Below are positions 47,729 to 59,078 of a stretch of 64,000 nucleotides of DNA, piece by piece. Position 1 is the stretch's first letter, and each line of letters starts with the position of its first letter. The position numbers and the translations under genes are program-made. The stretch spans positions 55,781,024-55,845,023 of the forward strand of contig NC_133777.1 in NCBI RefSeq assembly GCF_003597395.2, given 5' to 3'. Origin of the DNA: Chelonoidis abingdonii. Its lineage: Eukaryota > Chordata > Testudines > Testudinidae. The notes under the pieces were generated by a model. It saw nothing but the letters and a program-made list of their open reading frames with translations, was not told where the DNA came from and did not search any database.

Positions 47729-49855
47729 CTGAAAAACAAGGCATTTGGAGTATTATCATATTGCAGTCGTCTATATCATTATTAGTATACATTCTGTTTT
47801 TAAGCCAGCTATGTGCCAGTGCTGTACAAGACAAAACATGAAGAAAGTCCTTGTCCTAAAGAGATGATGATCTAATGGTTCAACTAATGGATTTAAACCA
47901 ATATATTAAAATATTTTAAATGACAAAATGCCAGATAGTAAAGACTGAAGTCATCCTCCTGCTTTTAGTCTCTTTTAAGCAAAATGCTTTGAGCTATTCT
48001 CATCTATTTTCTTTCACTGATAAAGCTCATACCAAAGTATATTCTCCCACTACAGTTAGAGTGGGCTGAAGTCCTGCCTTTGGTTTATTTGATAAACATT
48101 TCTTTTAATGCTGTAAGGATTGTGTGTGGTAGGAACAATAACACTTTACACAGACACTCAGTAACCAAGGCATTTATCAAAGTTTTATACCTACAAGTAT
48201 TATCAAAGCTAGTTTTGTATCTAACACCTTGTAACCAGGCATCACATGTCTCAAATACACATCAAAGAGATTCTCGAAAAAGAATCCACCCTTGTACCAT
48301 CTCTAGCATACAAAATGTATAGCGTATCAGAGATTTCTTTGTCTCTACATGGCAGATGAAAGCTCAACATTCTCTCAGATATACATCACTGTGGACGCCC
48401 TTTGTATTAGAAGCTGAGATTTTTATCTCTTCTTCCAAGATACTCACACATTTATATATAGAAGAAAATGTGTGTGTGTTACGTAAAGCTGTATTTTTCC
48501 TCCTCTTTGTTGCCAGAAAAGATTTTCTAAGAGAATAAAGAACCACACCTACATCCTGGCCTATACGTTCTTTTTTGCCCAACTTCAGAATACAATCAAT
48601 TACTTTTCTATAGTGGACTAGAACTGATGAGGTGTCATCCCCAATTATATACAGAATATACATCACTTAAAATAAATTGTTCCATTCAGCTCAGCAATCT
48701 CAGATTGCCCCCTTTCATGTAATAGCTGTTACCAGCAATGTTGGTAAGGTAAACAGGTTCTCACATTTGTGTTGAGGGATGGAACAATAGGATCTGTTAG
48801 CAGGTTTACAAATGTTTGGTAAAGTGCCTCTGCACCTGGGGTCTGGCTAGCAGAAATGACAAAAAGCCTCTTAGTGCTGTATTCCTGGCCTGCAGGAAAT
48901 ATTGTAAACTTCAAAAGGGAGCTGTGGTATTTTGGGAGCTTACTCTGGCACCCCAAAGATATGGAGACGGAGCCATTACTGCATATGTCGTCAAATATCC
49001 AAAAGGCTAGATTTTATGAAAGACTTTTCATCCCCACTCAAAATTGCTAAGTGAGACCTAGTATTTTCCTCAGGGCATGTGGGAAATAAACTCACATTTG
49101 CCAGGCAACTTAAGTTTGCCAAAGGACACATTAGTCAATTATGTAAATATCTATTTAGACATGTTAAAATGCATATTATTTACTGCTCAAAGTGCATTAG
49201 GTACACTGAAACTTAAGTTTGGTGATGTAAATACTTATTTAGACATTTTTAAATAGCATGTTTGTTAAATATACCAGAATCTCCCAAAAGCTTCTTACTT
49301 GGGTAGTTAAGATGAATCTTTGTAACATATCACACTGTCATGATTTGAAATCTTTAGAATATTAAGACAGATGCGTGAATGGGTTAAATCTGTATCCCAT
49401 CCTCAGAGCACAGACCTTGAAGTAGTATCCAAACTCACCATGGAACCTCTTTTCCAGGATTTGGATTTATTGATATTCAGAAACAATCAGATAGTATAAA
49501 CCTTCCAAACAGACACTCCCACTCTGTATCCTGGCTGGAGCTGTTTGGACCCATTGGTTAGCCTGACTTAAGGGCCTTATTTACACTTTCTCATGATTGC
49601 TACTCTCCACTGCTGCAGTTCCCCTAGTGGAACCAACAGAGGAAGCTGTAGTAGAGGCTGGTCAACATCATCTTGACTACCATCATCATTTAACCCTGCT
49701 CAGAGCAGGTCTAGCTGCACAATGAGTGCTTTACCATGGTACTCACAACAGTGGCAAGGTTATTTTGGGACATTTTTGTAAGGGCAGGCATTGGGGGAAC
49801 CTAGTGTAGACACAGACATAGCATGTTAATGCATAATATACTTAAGCAAAATGTA
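47729..49855 (-). other. ENTREP2 intron, nothing recognised
   Basis: Unassigned AT-rich intron; short ORFs on both strands without domains. Confidence 0.4.
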
Positions 49856-49861
49856 TGCAGT

Positions 49862-50075
49862 GTTGTAGCTCTGTTGGTCACAGGATTTTAGAGAGACAAG
49901 GTGGGTAAGGTAATATCTTTTATGTGACCAGCTTCTCTTGGTGAGAGAGAACAGTTTTCAAGCTGACACAGAGTTCCTGAAGGAGAGCTTTGTGTAAGCT
50001 CAAAAGCTTCTCTCTCTCACCAACAGCAGCTGGTCCAATAAAAGATATCACCTCACCCACCTTGTCTCTTTCTCA
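49862..50075. repeat. Foldback of Penelope-like 3' ends
   Basis: Two copies of the same about 100-bp module lie head to head: first as AGAGACAAGGTGGGTAAGG, then TAATATCTTTTATGTGACC (49890-49935), then as its reverse complement (CCAATAAAAGATATCACC, then CTCACCCACCTTGTCTCT at 50035-50068). The forward copy has CTGAAGG, AAGCTCAAAAGCTT and AATAAA, a layout parallel to the hammerhead-like module at 37210. Confidence 0.55.
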
Positions 50076-51420
50076 GTATGTAAAGGAATACATTCCTGTG
50101 GTTGGAGGCAGAAACTCTTTTGAAATGAGAATATACATGAAAATGTTGGATTTATATTCACTGTATGTATTCTGTCATGTTAGTAATACCAACATTTAAT
50201 AAAAATGTAACAGAGTTACATTTTTAAAAGATGCACATATACTTTTACATCCCCCATCGTGTCAAAGAAAGAGTATGCATTTTTAAAATGTCTACATAAT
50301 AAATACATATGCACAGAGCTATAAAATGTTTATGACTGAATCACTGATTCTTAACTCATCTACAGCATCACATATTATTTCAATACAAAGCAGAAAGGAG
50401 ACACATTCTGCTCATCAAAGTGACCCAATAAATTCAGTTTTGATAAAACAAATTAAATATCTGCTATGAGTATATAAGAAAACTCTTTGTAAACATCCCC
50501 TCCTTAATAATAAAAACTGGTCACCTTGAATTGTCAACATCACACTTCACTGCACAAAGATGTCAAATGGTTGGTTTGTTTTTTTAAGACTATTTAGTGC
50601 TAGTGAAAAGTGAGGAATTGACCACTCTGGAGACTGAAGCCTTCTAGTTATCCACAAAACAGACACATCATGGGAAGTACCCGATTCCCAACACTGATGT
50701 GTCAGCATACTCTGACGCTATTTTGGAAGATAACAGAAGATAATTCAGTCCTCAGACCTGTTAAAACTTTAGCTTCTCTTCTGAGATTGTCAGCAACGGT
50801 GCCAAGAGGTAATACCTACAGGGTGTTAATGTTGGCTATGATATGGACACCTATCTGCTGGGGATTAGACTGAGACCATCACCTCATTTCATATACATCA
50901 CTGAACAGCCATCAGGTAGTAACATGTTCTGGTCATTGAGCTGAATTTATGACATTGACCTAGAGGTGAATACCTCTCAATGTCAATCAGACTTGTTACA
51001 GAAAGGCTGTCCTGATCAACTTGGTTAAAAGAATGAGCAGGCCCTGTGCTGCTGCTGCTGCTGCTCAGGATCCCTATTCAAGAGATCTGCCTTCAGAAAA
51101 AAGAGCTCAGGTTCATTCCTGGTCTTCTGGAGCAGCAGTAGGGAAGAGCGATGTGAGTGTACCTGTCCAAAGGCAGCCACAATTGTTTATTAATATTATT
51201 TATAGAGTGCCACAGGAATGCATGGCGCTTTAAAGACAACTAAAAGCCTCAGGAAAGCTTCCAATTAAAGTAAGCTCTCCTCCACAGAGCTTTGGAGACA
51301 GCTTTGGAGAAGAAAACTGGCTTTCTTCTGTGCCTGTTTTACCATTCTAGCAATATCAGTTTGTGAAGAAGGAAAGTAGTGAGTGATTGGGACAAAAGTG
51401 TTTCTTATTATGACCAATAA
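50076..51420 (-). other. ENTREP2 intron, nothing recognised
   Basis: Unassigned intron. A short GCT/CTG run occurs near 51049-51065. Confidence 0.4.
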
Positions 51421-51675
51421 GTTAGGTTGACATAGCTACATGCTCAAGGGTGTGAAAAATTCACACTCCTGAATGACATAGTTAAGTCAACCTAACCTCC
51501 AGTGTAGACATGACTAGACTGAGGGAAGAATTCCATCGACCTAGCTACTGCCACTCAGGGAGATGGCTTGCACACATGGATGGATAAACTCCTTCTCTCA
51601 CGCTAGGCCCTATGTCTGTATAGCTGCAGCAATGTAGCTGTGCCACTGTAGCACCCATAGGATAAACATGGCCTT
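51421..51675. mobile_element. hAT-like MITE, related to 58415-59078
   Basis: Contains GTTAGGTTGACATAGCTAC and AGTTAAGTCAACCTAAC as an internal inverted stem, then CCAGTGTAGACATG and GAAGAATTCCATCGACCTAG. The same words occur in the element ending at 59078 (AAGAATTCCTCCACTGACC, GTGACATAGTTAAGCCAACT). Termini are degraded. It lies 45 bases from an ENTREP2 exon. Confidence 0.5.
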
Positions 51676-51719
51676 AGTGACAACTGCCTGTTCCCAAAAT
51701 AAACAAACAATAAAATCAC

Positions 51720-51795
51720 CTTGTGTGCTAAAGCCGGCTGTCGTGTTTCTCTCACCCAAACTGGATTCAGTCACTTGCTGAGCTGTACCGGTGAT
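51720..51795 (-). CDS. ENTREP2: ENTREP2 (FAM189A1) small coding exon
   Basis: A 76-nt exon, minus strand, acceptor CTTTCTGTACAG and donor AAG/GTGATT. In the only open frame it encodes ITGTAQQVTESSLGERNT then TAGFSTQ and leaves one base (G) that joins TG of the next exon to make Val before SVDSTS. It is therefore phase 0 in, phase 1 out. It is Ser/Thr-rich without a domain. Support comes from strong splice sites and exact phase match downstream; recognition by sequence alone is weaker. Confidence 0.75.
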
Positions 51796-52323
51796 CTGTA
51801 CAGAAAGTGTATAATAAATAGTGTGTTAGCCTGCAGTTAGCATTACCCACGCATACAGGGCTGAAACATACTGTCATGGATCTAAAGGATATGACTGGTA
51901 ATGTGAGAAAGCTATCCTACAAGTTGCTATTCAAATCAAAAGGTATTTATAGACATAGTAATTCACAATGTCTTTGGATTAGCAGCAGATGCAGAGCAAA
52001 TGAACATGCCTAAAGCAATTGCTGGATTTTCCAGAATCTATAAAATAAATTATCTTGGGTTCAGAGGCATTTAGGGCTTCAGGCTAACGTTACAAAGCAT
52101 AATGACTGCGGTGCTTAGAATTAATGCTCCTATCTTCTTAGCATATGTGCAACACGCCTCAGGTGGCACATGACCAGGATCCATCTCTGAATTTGATCCG
52201 CTGGTTGGATAATTAGCTTCCCTGCCCAGTACTGATGGGGAGTGCAATGTGAACTGATCCATAACACCACAATGCTCCTATTACCAACAGTCTTTCTGTA
52301 GTGGCCTATATATATCACTCTTC

Positions 52324-53012
52324 CAGAGGAGGGCAAACTACGGCCTGCGGTGCCGCCCTGCCCGGCCCTTGAGCTCCCAGCCCCTCCTCCACAGCCACGC
52401 AGCCAGACCTCTGAGCAGCAGAGCTGCATGCTCCTGCCGAGCAGAGCAGCAGTGTGTCTAGCTCTGGCCAGGCAGCACAGTTGCCAGACATGCTGCTCTG
52501 AGTGGCATGTTAAGGGGGCTGGGGCCAGGGGGTTGGATAAGGGGTGGGAGATCCTGGGGGGCAGTCAGGGGATGGGGAACAGGGGCGTTGGATAAGGGTG
52601 GNNNNNNNNNNNNNNNNNNNNNNNNNNNNNNNNNNNNNNNNNNNNNNNNNNNNNNNNNNNNNNNNNNNNNNNNNNNNNNNNNNNNNNNNNNNNNNNNNNN
52701 NNNNNNNNNNNNNNNNNNNNNNNNNNNNNNNNNNNNNNNNNNNNNNNNNNNNNNNNNNNNNNNNNNNNNNNNNNNNNNNNNNNNNNNNNNNNNNNNNNNN
52801 NNNNNNNNNNNNNNNNNNNNNNNNNNNNNNNNNNNNNNNNGTTGGATGGGTCAGGGGTTATGAAGGGGGCAGTCAGAGAGCGGAAAGGGGGAGGGGACGG
52901 ATAGGGGGCGGGGGCCAGGCTGTTTGGGGAGGCACAGCCTTCCCTACCCAGCCCTCCATACAGTTTTGCAACCTCAATGCGGCCTTTGGGCCAAAAAGTT
53001 TGCCCACCCCTG
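52324..53012. mobile_element. hAT-like GC-rich element with internal assembly gap
   Basis: Left end CAGAGGAGGGCAAACTAC and right end AAGTTTGCCCACCCCTG are inverted repeats. Flanking octamers CACTCTTC (52316-52323) and CTCTATTC (53013-53020) agree at 6 of 8 positions. The interior is a G-rich minisatellite (GGGGGGCAGTCAGGGGATGG units) broken by 239 Ns at 52602-52840. The same family lies truncated at 15719-16230. Confidence 0.7.
52602..52840. other. Assembly gap, 239 N
   Basis: A run of 239 undetermined bases inside a G-rich tandem repeat; true size unknown. Confidence 0.99.
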
Positions 53013-53399
53013 CTCTATTCCCGCCATGTGGCCATGGGGGAAAAGTGCAGGGTGGAACCAGCAGAGACTACAGCTAGTAGAAGCAGGTGCAGAAACAGCC
53101 AAAGTGCACACAGAGAACTTTCTGCAGTTTTGACTGAATTTTCTCTGCCCCCTGCTGCTTGGCTGCTTGCTCCAACTCTCTTCTACCACCCTCACAGTCT
53201 CTTCACCTCAGCTTCCTGCCACCTGTTCTCCACATACCCTCTTTTCCCCTGCCCTGTCAGCCTCCCCCTTCTTCCCTTCAGCAGGCACTCCTTTCACTTT
53301 TCTTTCCATGTACCTTATCCTGTCCTAACTAATCATGGAACTATCATGCTATCCGCTGCCATCACCTTGTTCATGCTGCTTTCCCCCACCCTCCTTCTG

Positions 53400-53525
53400 T
53401 CTTTTTAGATTATGAACTCTTTGGGGCAGTCACTGTCTGATACTCTGAGTTTGTACAGAACTCAGCAAAATGGGGCCCTGTTATTGGTTGGCCCCTAGGC
53501 TCTACCACAATAAACATTAATAATA
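53400..53525 (+). mobile_element. L2/SINE-like tail
   Basis: GATTATGAACTCTTTGGGGC, then AGTTTGTACAGAACTCAGCA, AATGGGGCCCTG and a terminal AATAATAAT-like tail. This is the common 3' tail of L2-related SINEs, also seen at 44010-44120. Confidence 0.55.
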
Positions 53526-54829
53526 ATCTTCACTTTCAGTCCTTGAACAACTAGAGCAAAATACCTTTGGGGTTTACTTTGAAGAAGTACCTACATTTCA
53601 GTATTGAATGTAGTAATCTCTAAAATGTTATAGGGTTCTTGTAGACGGATGGTGCTCTATAAAAGTAGGGTATTATTATTATTTATAGAAGTAGACTCAT
53701 TACAGTTGCCAACAATTTGCAAGGGTGGATTATTATTAACAAATGGTTCCTTCTGCCAGAAGGAAATTCCAGGATGTTTTCCCCCAACTCCAAATTATTC
53801 ACTGATGCAGCACAGTTTGTGGTTTTGAAAAGTTCTTCAAAGCCTTTTCCCCATCATTTTAAAATATCTTAATATATTTTTCTCCTTGAAATGCAGTTAC
53901 AAATTTCACTTTATATATAGATGATAAAAATCAGCTCATGGGTTTCTGTAAATCACAAAGACTCCTAAGGAATGATAAAATATTTTTTTTCTTAAAAAAA
54001 ATACAGATGGGTGTATAAGGGAGGAGAGTTTGCAAAACAAAATACAGAGAAATGCCCGATTTATTTCTCATTAAGGGAGGAAAGTTAGCATTAAAAAGCT
54101 ATCAACTTGATTAAGGTTAGATACAACATTCATAACTCCAGCTTCACGTGGATTCCTGTTGGAGATTTCTTTGCAAAATCACTAAGAGGGAGCAGAGCTC
54201 AAAGAGAGCATGCCAAAGGGGAAGAATTTAAAAAACCTAGACAAATCTTTAAGAACTTGATTCAAACACTACTGAAGTAAATGGGGTTTAGACCAGGCTC
54301 TTAACTTTGTTTTTAATCCCTCCCATCAAATTTTTAGCAGTTCTTTGGGAACCCGCTATTGGAAAAGAATACATGGTAATTATAAATAAAACAAGAGTAC
54401 CAAACTATACCCTAAGATGAGGTCAGTATAGCATGAGAAGTTATGTCATCTTTAGCAGACCACATCACGTCTGCTTCTGTATGGCCACATTTAACTAGGA
54501 GACGTTCATTGCAATAGATAACAGAGCCTAGAAATAATCATCAATCACCTCTATGCAAGCTCTGGTGTTGAGGGCTTAATTTGTATTTGGCTGTCTATAA
54601 AATCGAATGTAACATTACTACACTAAAGCCATTAAGAAAAGAGCTCTAAGTGTTTGTGAATGTGACTATCTACATAAAAAATGGTATCAGAAATATTCCC
54701 CGTGCAGATACAGCTTCTGTGATGCAGTACTGCAAAGCAGGCCAATATTTAAAGTAATAGGGTCTTGCTGTGAAATGATTTACTGACAAAGTTTTATCTT
54801 CAAAAAACCTTTCACTATATGTGAAAAAG
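53526..54829 (-). other. ENTREP2 intron, nothing recognised
   Basis: Unassigned AT-rich intron sequence. Confidence 0.4.
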
Positions 54830-54830
54830 C

Positions 54831-57200
54831 CTGGTTACTTACCTTGTACAGTAGCTGGAGTTCTTTGAGATATGTATTCCTCAAGGTGCATAAGCGCTCT
54901 ATACACCTGAGACTGGATGATTTTTCGTTAGCAATGTCCTTGGGTCCGCACCTATACCCTTCTCCTCCTCATGCGCCAAACCAAAGGTATGGGGGGGGGT
55001 GGGAGATGGACTGCCTCCGTAGTTCCTTCTCTACCATGAATACGTTGTATAGAAACAAGCTAAATAACCAGACATCCAGTGAGGGTCCATCTGCGTATTC
55101 CATTTCAGGTGACTCACAATCAGTGTTCATCGAGGACCATGGTGTCAGGAGCTCTGCTGTATTGCAGAGCGAAGGACAGTTCTTCTGAAGGATGTGTCTA
55201 TTATAGAAACTTGTACCAGGATGTAATGCTTCATAGAGGTATGAACAGAGCCCCATGCTGCCACTCTATAGGAACATCTCAAAGTGAAGGTATCTCTGAG
55301 AGGGACTGCTTCTCCTCTCATACATTTGGCAAAAGAGACAAATACTTAAGGATATTTCCTAAAAGGTTTCATCCTCAGCAGGTAAAAAGCCAAGGCTTGT
55401 CCAATATCCAAAGAGTGGTGCTTCCCATTCTCTCTGGTAGCATGGAGATTCTGGTGGAAGACAGGTAAAATGAATGACCTGGGTCAGACGGAATTCCAAG
55501 ATTACTTTCGGAATGGATTTAGGATGTAACCTCAAGGAGACATTATCCTTACGGATGACCATATAGGGAGGGACTGCCATAAGGGCGCCAGGTCATCTAC
55601 TCTTCTGGCTGAGATGATTGCAACCAGAAAGGCAACCTTCATGGATAGCTGAGCAAAGAAACACGGAAGCTAAAGGTTTGAAGGGGGAATTTGTTAGTGT
55701 GGATAAGACTAGCTCAAGGTTCCACATTGGGTAGGTTTCATTACTGGAGGAAAGGTTCTGATAAATCCCTTTGAAAACCTTACTGTAATCAGATAGGCAA
55801 AGATTGTATGGTTGTCCACTGAAAGGCAAAAGGCACTAATAACTGCCAAGTGTACTCACAAGGAGGTGAGGCAACCGTGACATTTTCAGACACAGGAGTT
55901 AGTTCAGAATATTAGGGATCTCTGAATACTCTAGGGCTAGCCGATGATGTTGACACCATGCAAAGAACCTCTCCCATTTTGCTGTATAGTGTTTTCTTGT
56001 GGAGTCTTTTCTGCTGTTGCTAATGATGGATTGTACAGCTTCCATGCATGATCTTTCATCCAAATATGAAGCTGCTAGATGAAGAGATACTGGTTTGCAA
56101 TGGAGGATCTTGCCCCTGTCTTGGGTTAACAGGTCTGGCAGGAGCTTTTGAATGCAGATGCAAGGAGAATGCTAGTGAACTAAAACTGCCTTGGCTACAT
56201 GGGGGCTACTAGGATCACCAACATTTTGTCCTGTTCGAGCTTCCTCTGGACGCAAGGCAAGAGGGGAATGTATGGAAATGCATAAATTAGTGGTTCTGAA
56301 TGTTGTACTAGAAATGCATCCCATTTGGAGCTGTGTCCTCATACCGTTTGAGGAGGCTGGACATTTCCTGTTTTTGTTAGATGCAAAGAGATCCCACGAT
56401 GGGAATTCCTGTTGTTGAAAGATGTTCTATACCACCAAGTCGTTAAGTTCCCATTTGTGGTCTTTGGAGAAGTGTCCTCAGACGTGGTCTGCCAGAGCAT
56501 TTTGCACCCCTGGAAGATGCACTCCTCAAAAGTGATATGGTGGCAGAGATATGACAGAACTTGTTTGCAAGCCTCAAGCACTGTATTCAATTTTGAATTC
56601 CTGAAGGGTCCAGATAGCTCCCAAACCTCACAGGGAGGAGTCTGTAATTAGTTTTTTCGTGGGTCACGGTGTGTGTGCAAAGGGAACTGACTTCATGTTT
56701 TCCTACCAGACAAGTGGCCTCAGGACCCCATGGGGGAGTGAAACTGACTTGCCAAGAGTAAGCTTTCATGGCACATAGATTGTCCATAACTATGCTTGTA
56801 GACTGGGATTCTCAAACTTCATTGCATCGCGACCCTTCAAACTCAGAGCTGGAAAAGAGTTGTCTTTGTTTAGTGAGGGAATTAGAGAGACCAGGGCGAT
56901 AATTCTGAAACATAAGAGCAGATTAAGTCATTCAGCTGTCAGATATAGCATGAGCCTCCAGCCTCCTTTCTTCTTATGGATGAGGAAATATCTTAAGTAA
57001 AATCCTCTTCCCATGTACTGGGGTGTTGCCAGCTCTATGGCTGCCAGATGGAACAGAGAGTCCACTTCCTGGGTGAACATCCTCTCGTGAGAAGGTCCCT
57101 GAACAGGGACTCTGTTGCATATCCATCATATATCCAGGGGTGATGATTTCCAGAACACGTCTGATGTTAAATGGTGCCATGCTGGAAAAAAAGTAAGCTA
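54831..57200 (-). mobile_element. Second DIRS element, degraded, RT core missing
   Basis: Reading the minus strand from 57200: the start of RT survives (57140-56945, homologous to the GTGFYSRYFPIP region of the first element). Then comes a break containing a fragment of another repeat (TTCTCAAACTTCATTGC near 56810). RNase H/connection pieces follow (56590-56340) and then the tyrosine recombinase. The non-coding end at 54831 (GGTTACTTACCTTGTACAGT) is the DIRS terminal-repeat style. The YLDD palm is absent. It differs from the first element in sequence, so it represents another, older lineage. Confidence 0.75.
55110..56100 (-). pseudogene. DIRS tyrosine recombinase remnant
   Basis: Minus-strand pieces align by eye with the recombinase of the first element: NLELVLSTLTNSPFKPLASV near 55690-55750 (first element WDLNLVLIRLMSALFEPLAT), then KDNVSLRLHPKSIPKVILEF near 55490-55550 (first element KDKVQLRPHPAFLPKVVSAF). 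Frames change several times and stops are present. The C-terminal Tyr region is not clearly readable (HPGTSFYNRHIL near 55190-55220 is probably past it). Non-functional. Confidence 0.65.
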
Positions 57201-57654
57201 GGCAGCTAATAAAAAAGGGTGTGGGAATCTGGCTCAAGTGGACTTGGTACGAGGACTCAAAGGTCCCATCAAAAGTTATCAGTTAGTAATGACTCTCAGC
57301 TATTACTGGACTGGCTGGATTCACGCTAGTGACTGTAATGTACATTCTGTGACTGCTTGATTTTGACTTTGATTTTAACAGACCTTGTGCGGTGGCAGTA
57401 TGCAGCACACATTCCGTTCCTCAATCTGTAAGCTAAAGAGCCAGGGAGCTACAGGTGTTGTATGCTCTCAGCAGTTTCTGTGTTTTCTGTGAACTAATGT
57501 TTCTTTAGCACAAGGGACACCATAGTGGCCTTGAGGAGAAAGGCTCCATTATCCCCTCATCTATCTCCTACACCACAGCTCCTACTTATTTTTAAGCTAA
57601 ATTTCAGGCTTAAAGAAATGTAAAAAAACCTGTTTTGACAGTAAAACAAAAGAG
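57201..57654 (-). other. ENTREP2 intron, nothing recognised
   Basis: No supported features between the DIRS remnant and the solo LTR. Confidence 0.4.
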
Positions 57655-57659
57655 CTGAC

Positions 57660-58311
57660 TGTCACGGAGTCCCCGGGCGATGCTTTGGAACTATTCCCCA
57701 CAGAGCCAGTCAGGACTTTGGGGAGCCTCCTCTCCCTTGGAGCAGACTGTCTTCAGGGCAAGAAGCTCACATGGCTTCACCTCCTGGGTCTCTCCTTGGA
57801 GTATTCAGCATATGCTCCCCCGTGCGCTTCCCACAGCGAGTACGCCCAGGCAGGGTCCTGGGGAAGCGAGAGGGTCCTGCATGCACCCCCACTTCACTTC
57901 GCAGTCAGATGTGACTTTTAGCCAGCCAGTAAAACAGAGGCTTATTAGATGACAGGAACACAGTCTAAAACAGAGCTTGTAGGTACAGAGAACCGGACCT
58001 CTCAGCCAGGTCCATTCTGAGGCAGACACTCACGTCTGCACTCACTTCCAGTCCCCAGCCAGCTCCAAAATTGAAACCCCCTCCAGCCCCTCCTTTCTGG
58101 TCTTTGTCTCTTTCCCGGGCCAGGAGGTCACCTGATATCTTTGTTCACCTTTAGCTATTCCTTTGCAGGGTGAAGGGCCCCAGCCATTTGTTGCTAGGAT
58201 ACAAAGTGTCGGCAATTTATGCACACTGGTGACTTAAGAAATGCATAGGGGAAACTGAGGCACCCACACAGTATTCAGAGGAAACATTAAGAACAGCCCT
58301 ACTTCGTCACA
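57660..58311 (-). mobile_element. Solo LTR with 5-bp target duplication
   Basis: A 652-bp block begins TGTCACGGAG and ends TTCGTCACA, with TG...CA termini. It is flanked by CTGAC at 57655-57659 and at 58312-58316. In the minus orientation it reads TGTGACGAAG...CCGTGACA and carries an AATAAG-type degraded poly(A) signal near 57940, so it is probably inserted in ENTREP2 sense. No internal retroviral sequence adjoins, so recombination has left a solo LTR. The superfamily (ERV or Gypsy) is undecided. Confidence 0.8.
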
Positions 58312-58414
58312 CTGACCAACACCTACTTTTCATTCACTCAATTTCTTTTTCTGAAAGGAGACAACACCAACACAAACACAGGGCCTATTCTGGAAACCCT
58401 GTATGAATATGAGT

Positions 58415-59078
58415 AAGGGTACGTCTACATCAGGTTTCCCCAAACTTTTTTCCTTGCGTTCCCACCCCACCTCAGTTGTGGTTGGGAGCTGGGACCAGAT
58501 GTGGGGCTGGAGTTGCAGCCAGGCTGAGAGCCAGGAGCCGAGGCCGGGACCACAGCTGGGGGCAGGAATGCAGCCAGGAATGGGGTCAGGACTGAGAGCG
58601 GAGCCGTGCTGGGGCAGGACTGGAGCTGCGGCTGGGCTGGGAGCCAGGGGCTGAGACTGGGACTGCAGCTCAGGGTGGGGCCAGAGCAGAGCTGGTTGGT
58701 GCTCCCTGGCCCCCTTGGGGGCTAGCCTGGGCCCCACTGTGCCTCCCAAATATTCCTCCATGCCTGCCTAGGGGAGCATGCCCGATAGTTTGGGGATCAC
58801 TGGTCTACACTTAAAATGCTACAGCTGCACACCTGTGCCGGCGTAGATCTTCAGTGTAGACACCATCTATGCTGATGGGAGGGTCCCTTCCATCAGCATA
58901 GTTAATCCACCTCGCCAAGAGGTGGTAGCTAGTTCAGTGGAAGAATTCCTCCACTGACCTATCACTGCCTACATCGGAGGTTAGGTTTGCTTACCTACAA
59001 TGCTCAGAGGTGCAGACTTTTCACACCTGAGTGACATAGTTAAGCCAACTTAATTTTCAAGTGTAGACCAGGCCTCAG
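58415..59078. mobile_element. hAT-like MITE carrying a nested hAT-like element
   Basis: The outer element starts AGGGTACGTCTACAT (58417) and ends AAGTGTAGACCAGGCCTC. It is split by the 58431-58802 element, after which GTCTACACTTAAAATGC resumes. The body has paired words CTATGCTGATGG and CCATCAGCATAG. It is related to 51421-51675. Confidence 0.65.
58431..58802. mobile_element. Nested hAT-like GC-rich element with 8-bp duplication
   Basis: A 372-bp element from CAGGTTTCCCCAAACTTT to ATAGTTTGGGGATCACTG (inverted repeats). Target duplication is GTCTACAT (58423-58430) and GTCTACAC (58803-58810), 7 of 8. The interior is GC-rich tandem-like sequence. ORFs on both strands inside it (58330-58761 and 58403-58654) are by-products. 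Confidence 0.8.

Noticed and set aside
58330..58761. 143-codon proline- and serine-rich minus-strand ORF
   Set aside because: It lies inside the GC-rich nested MITE; low complexity, no conserved motif.
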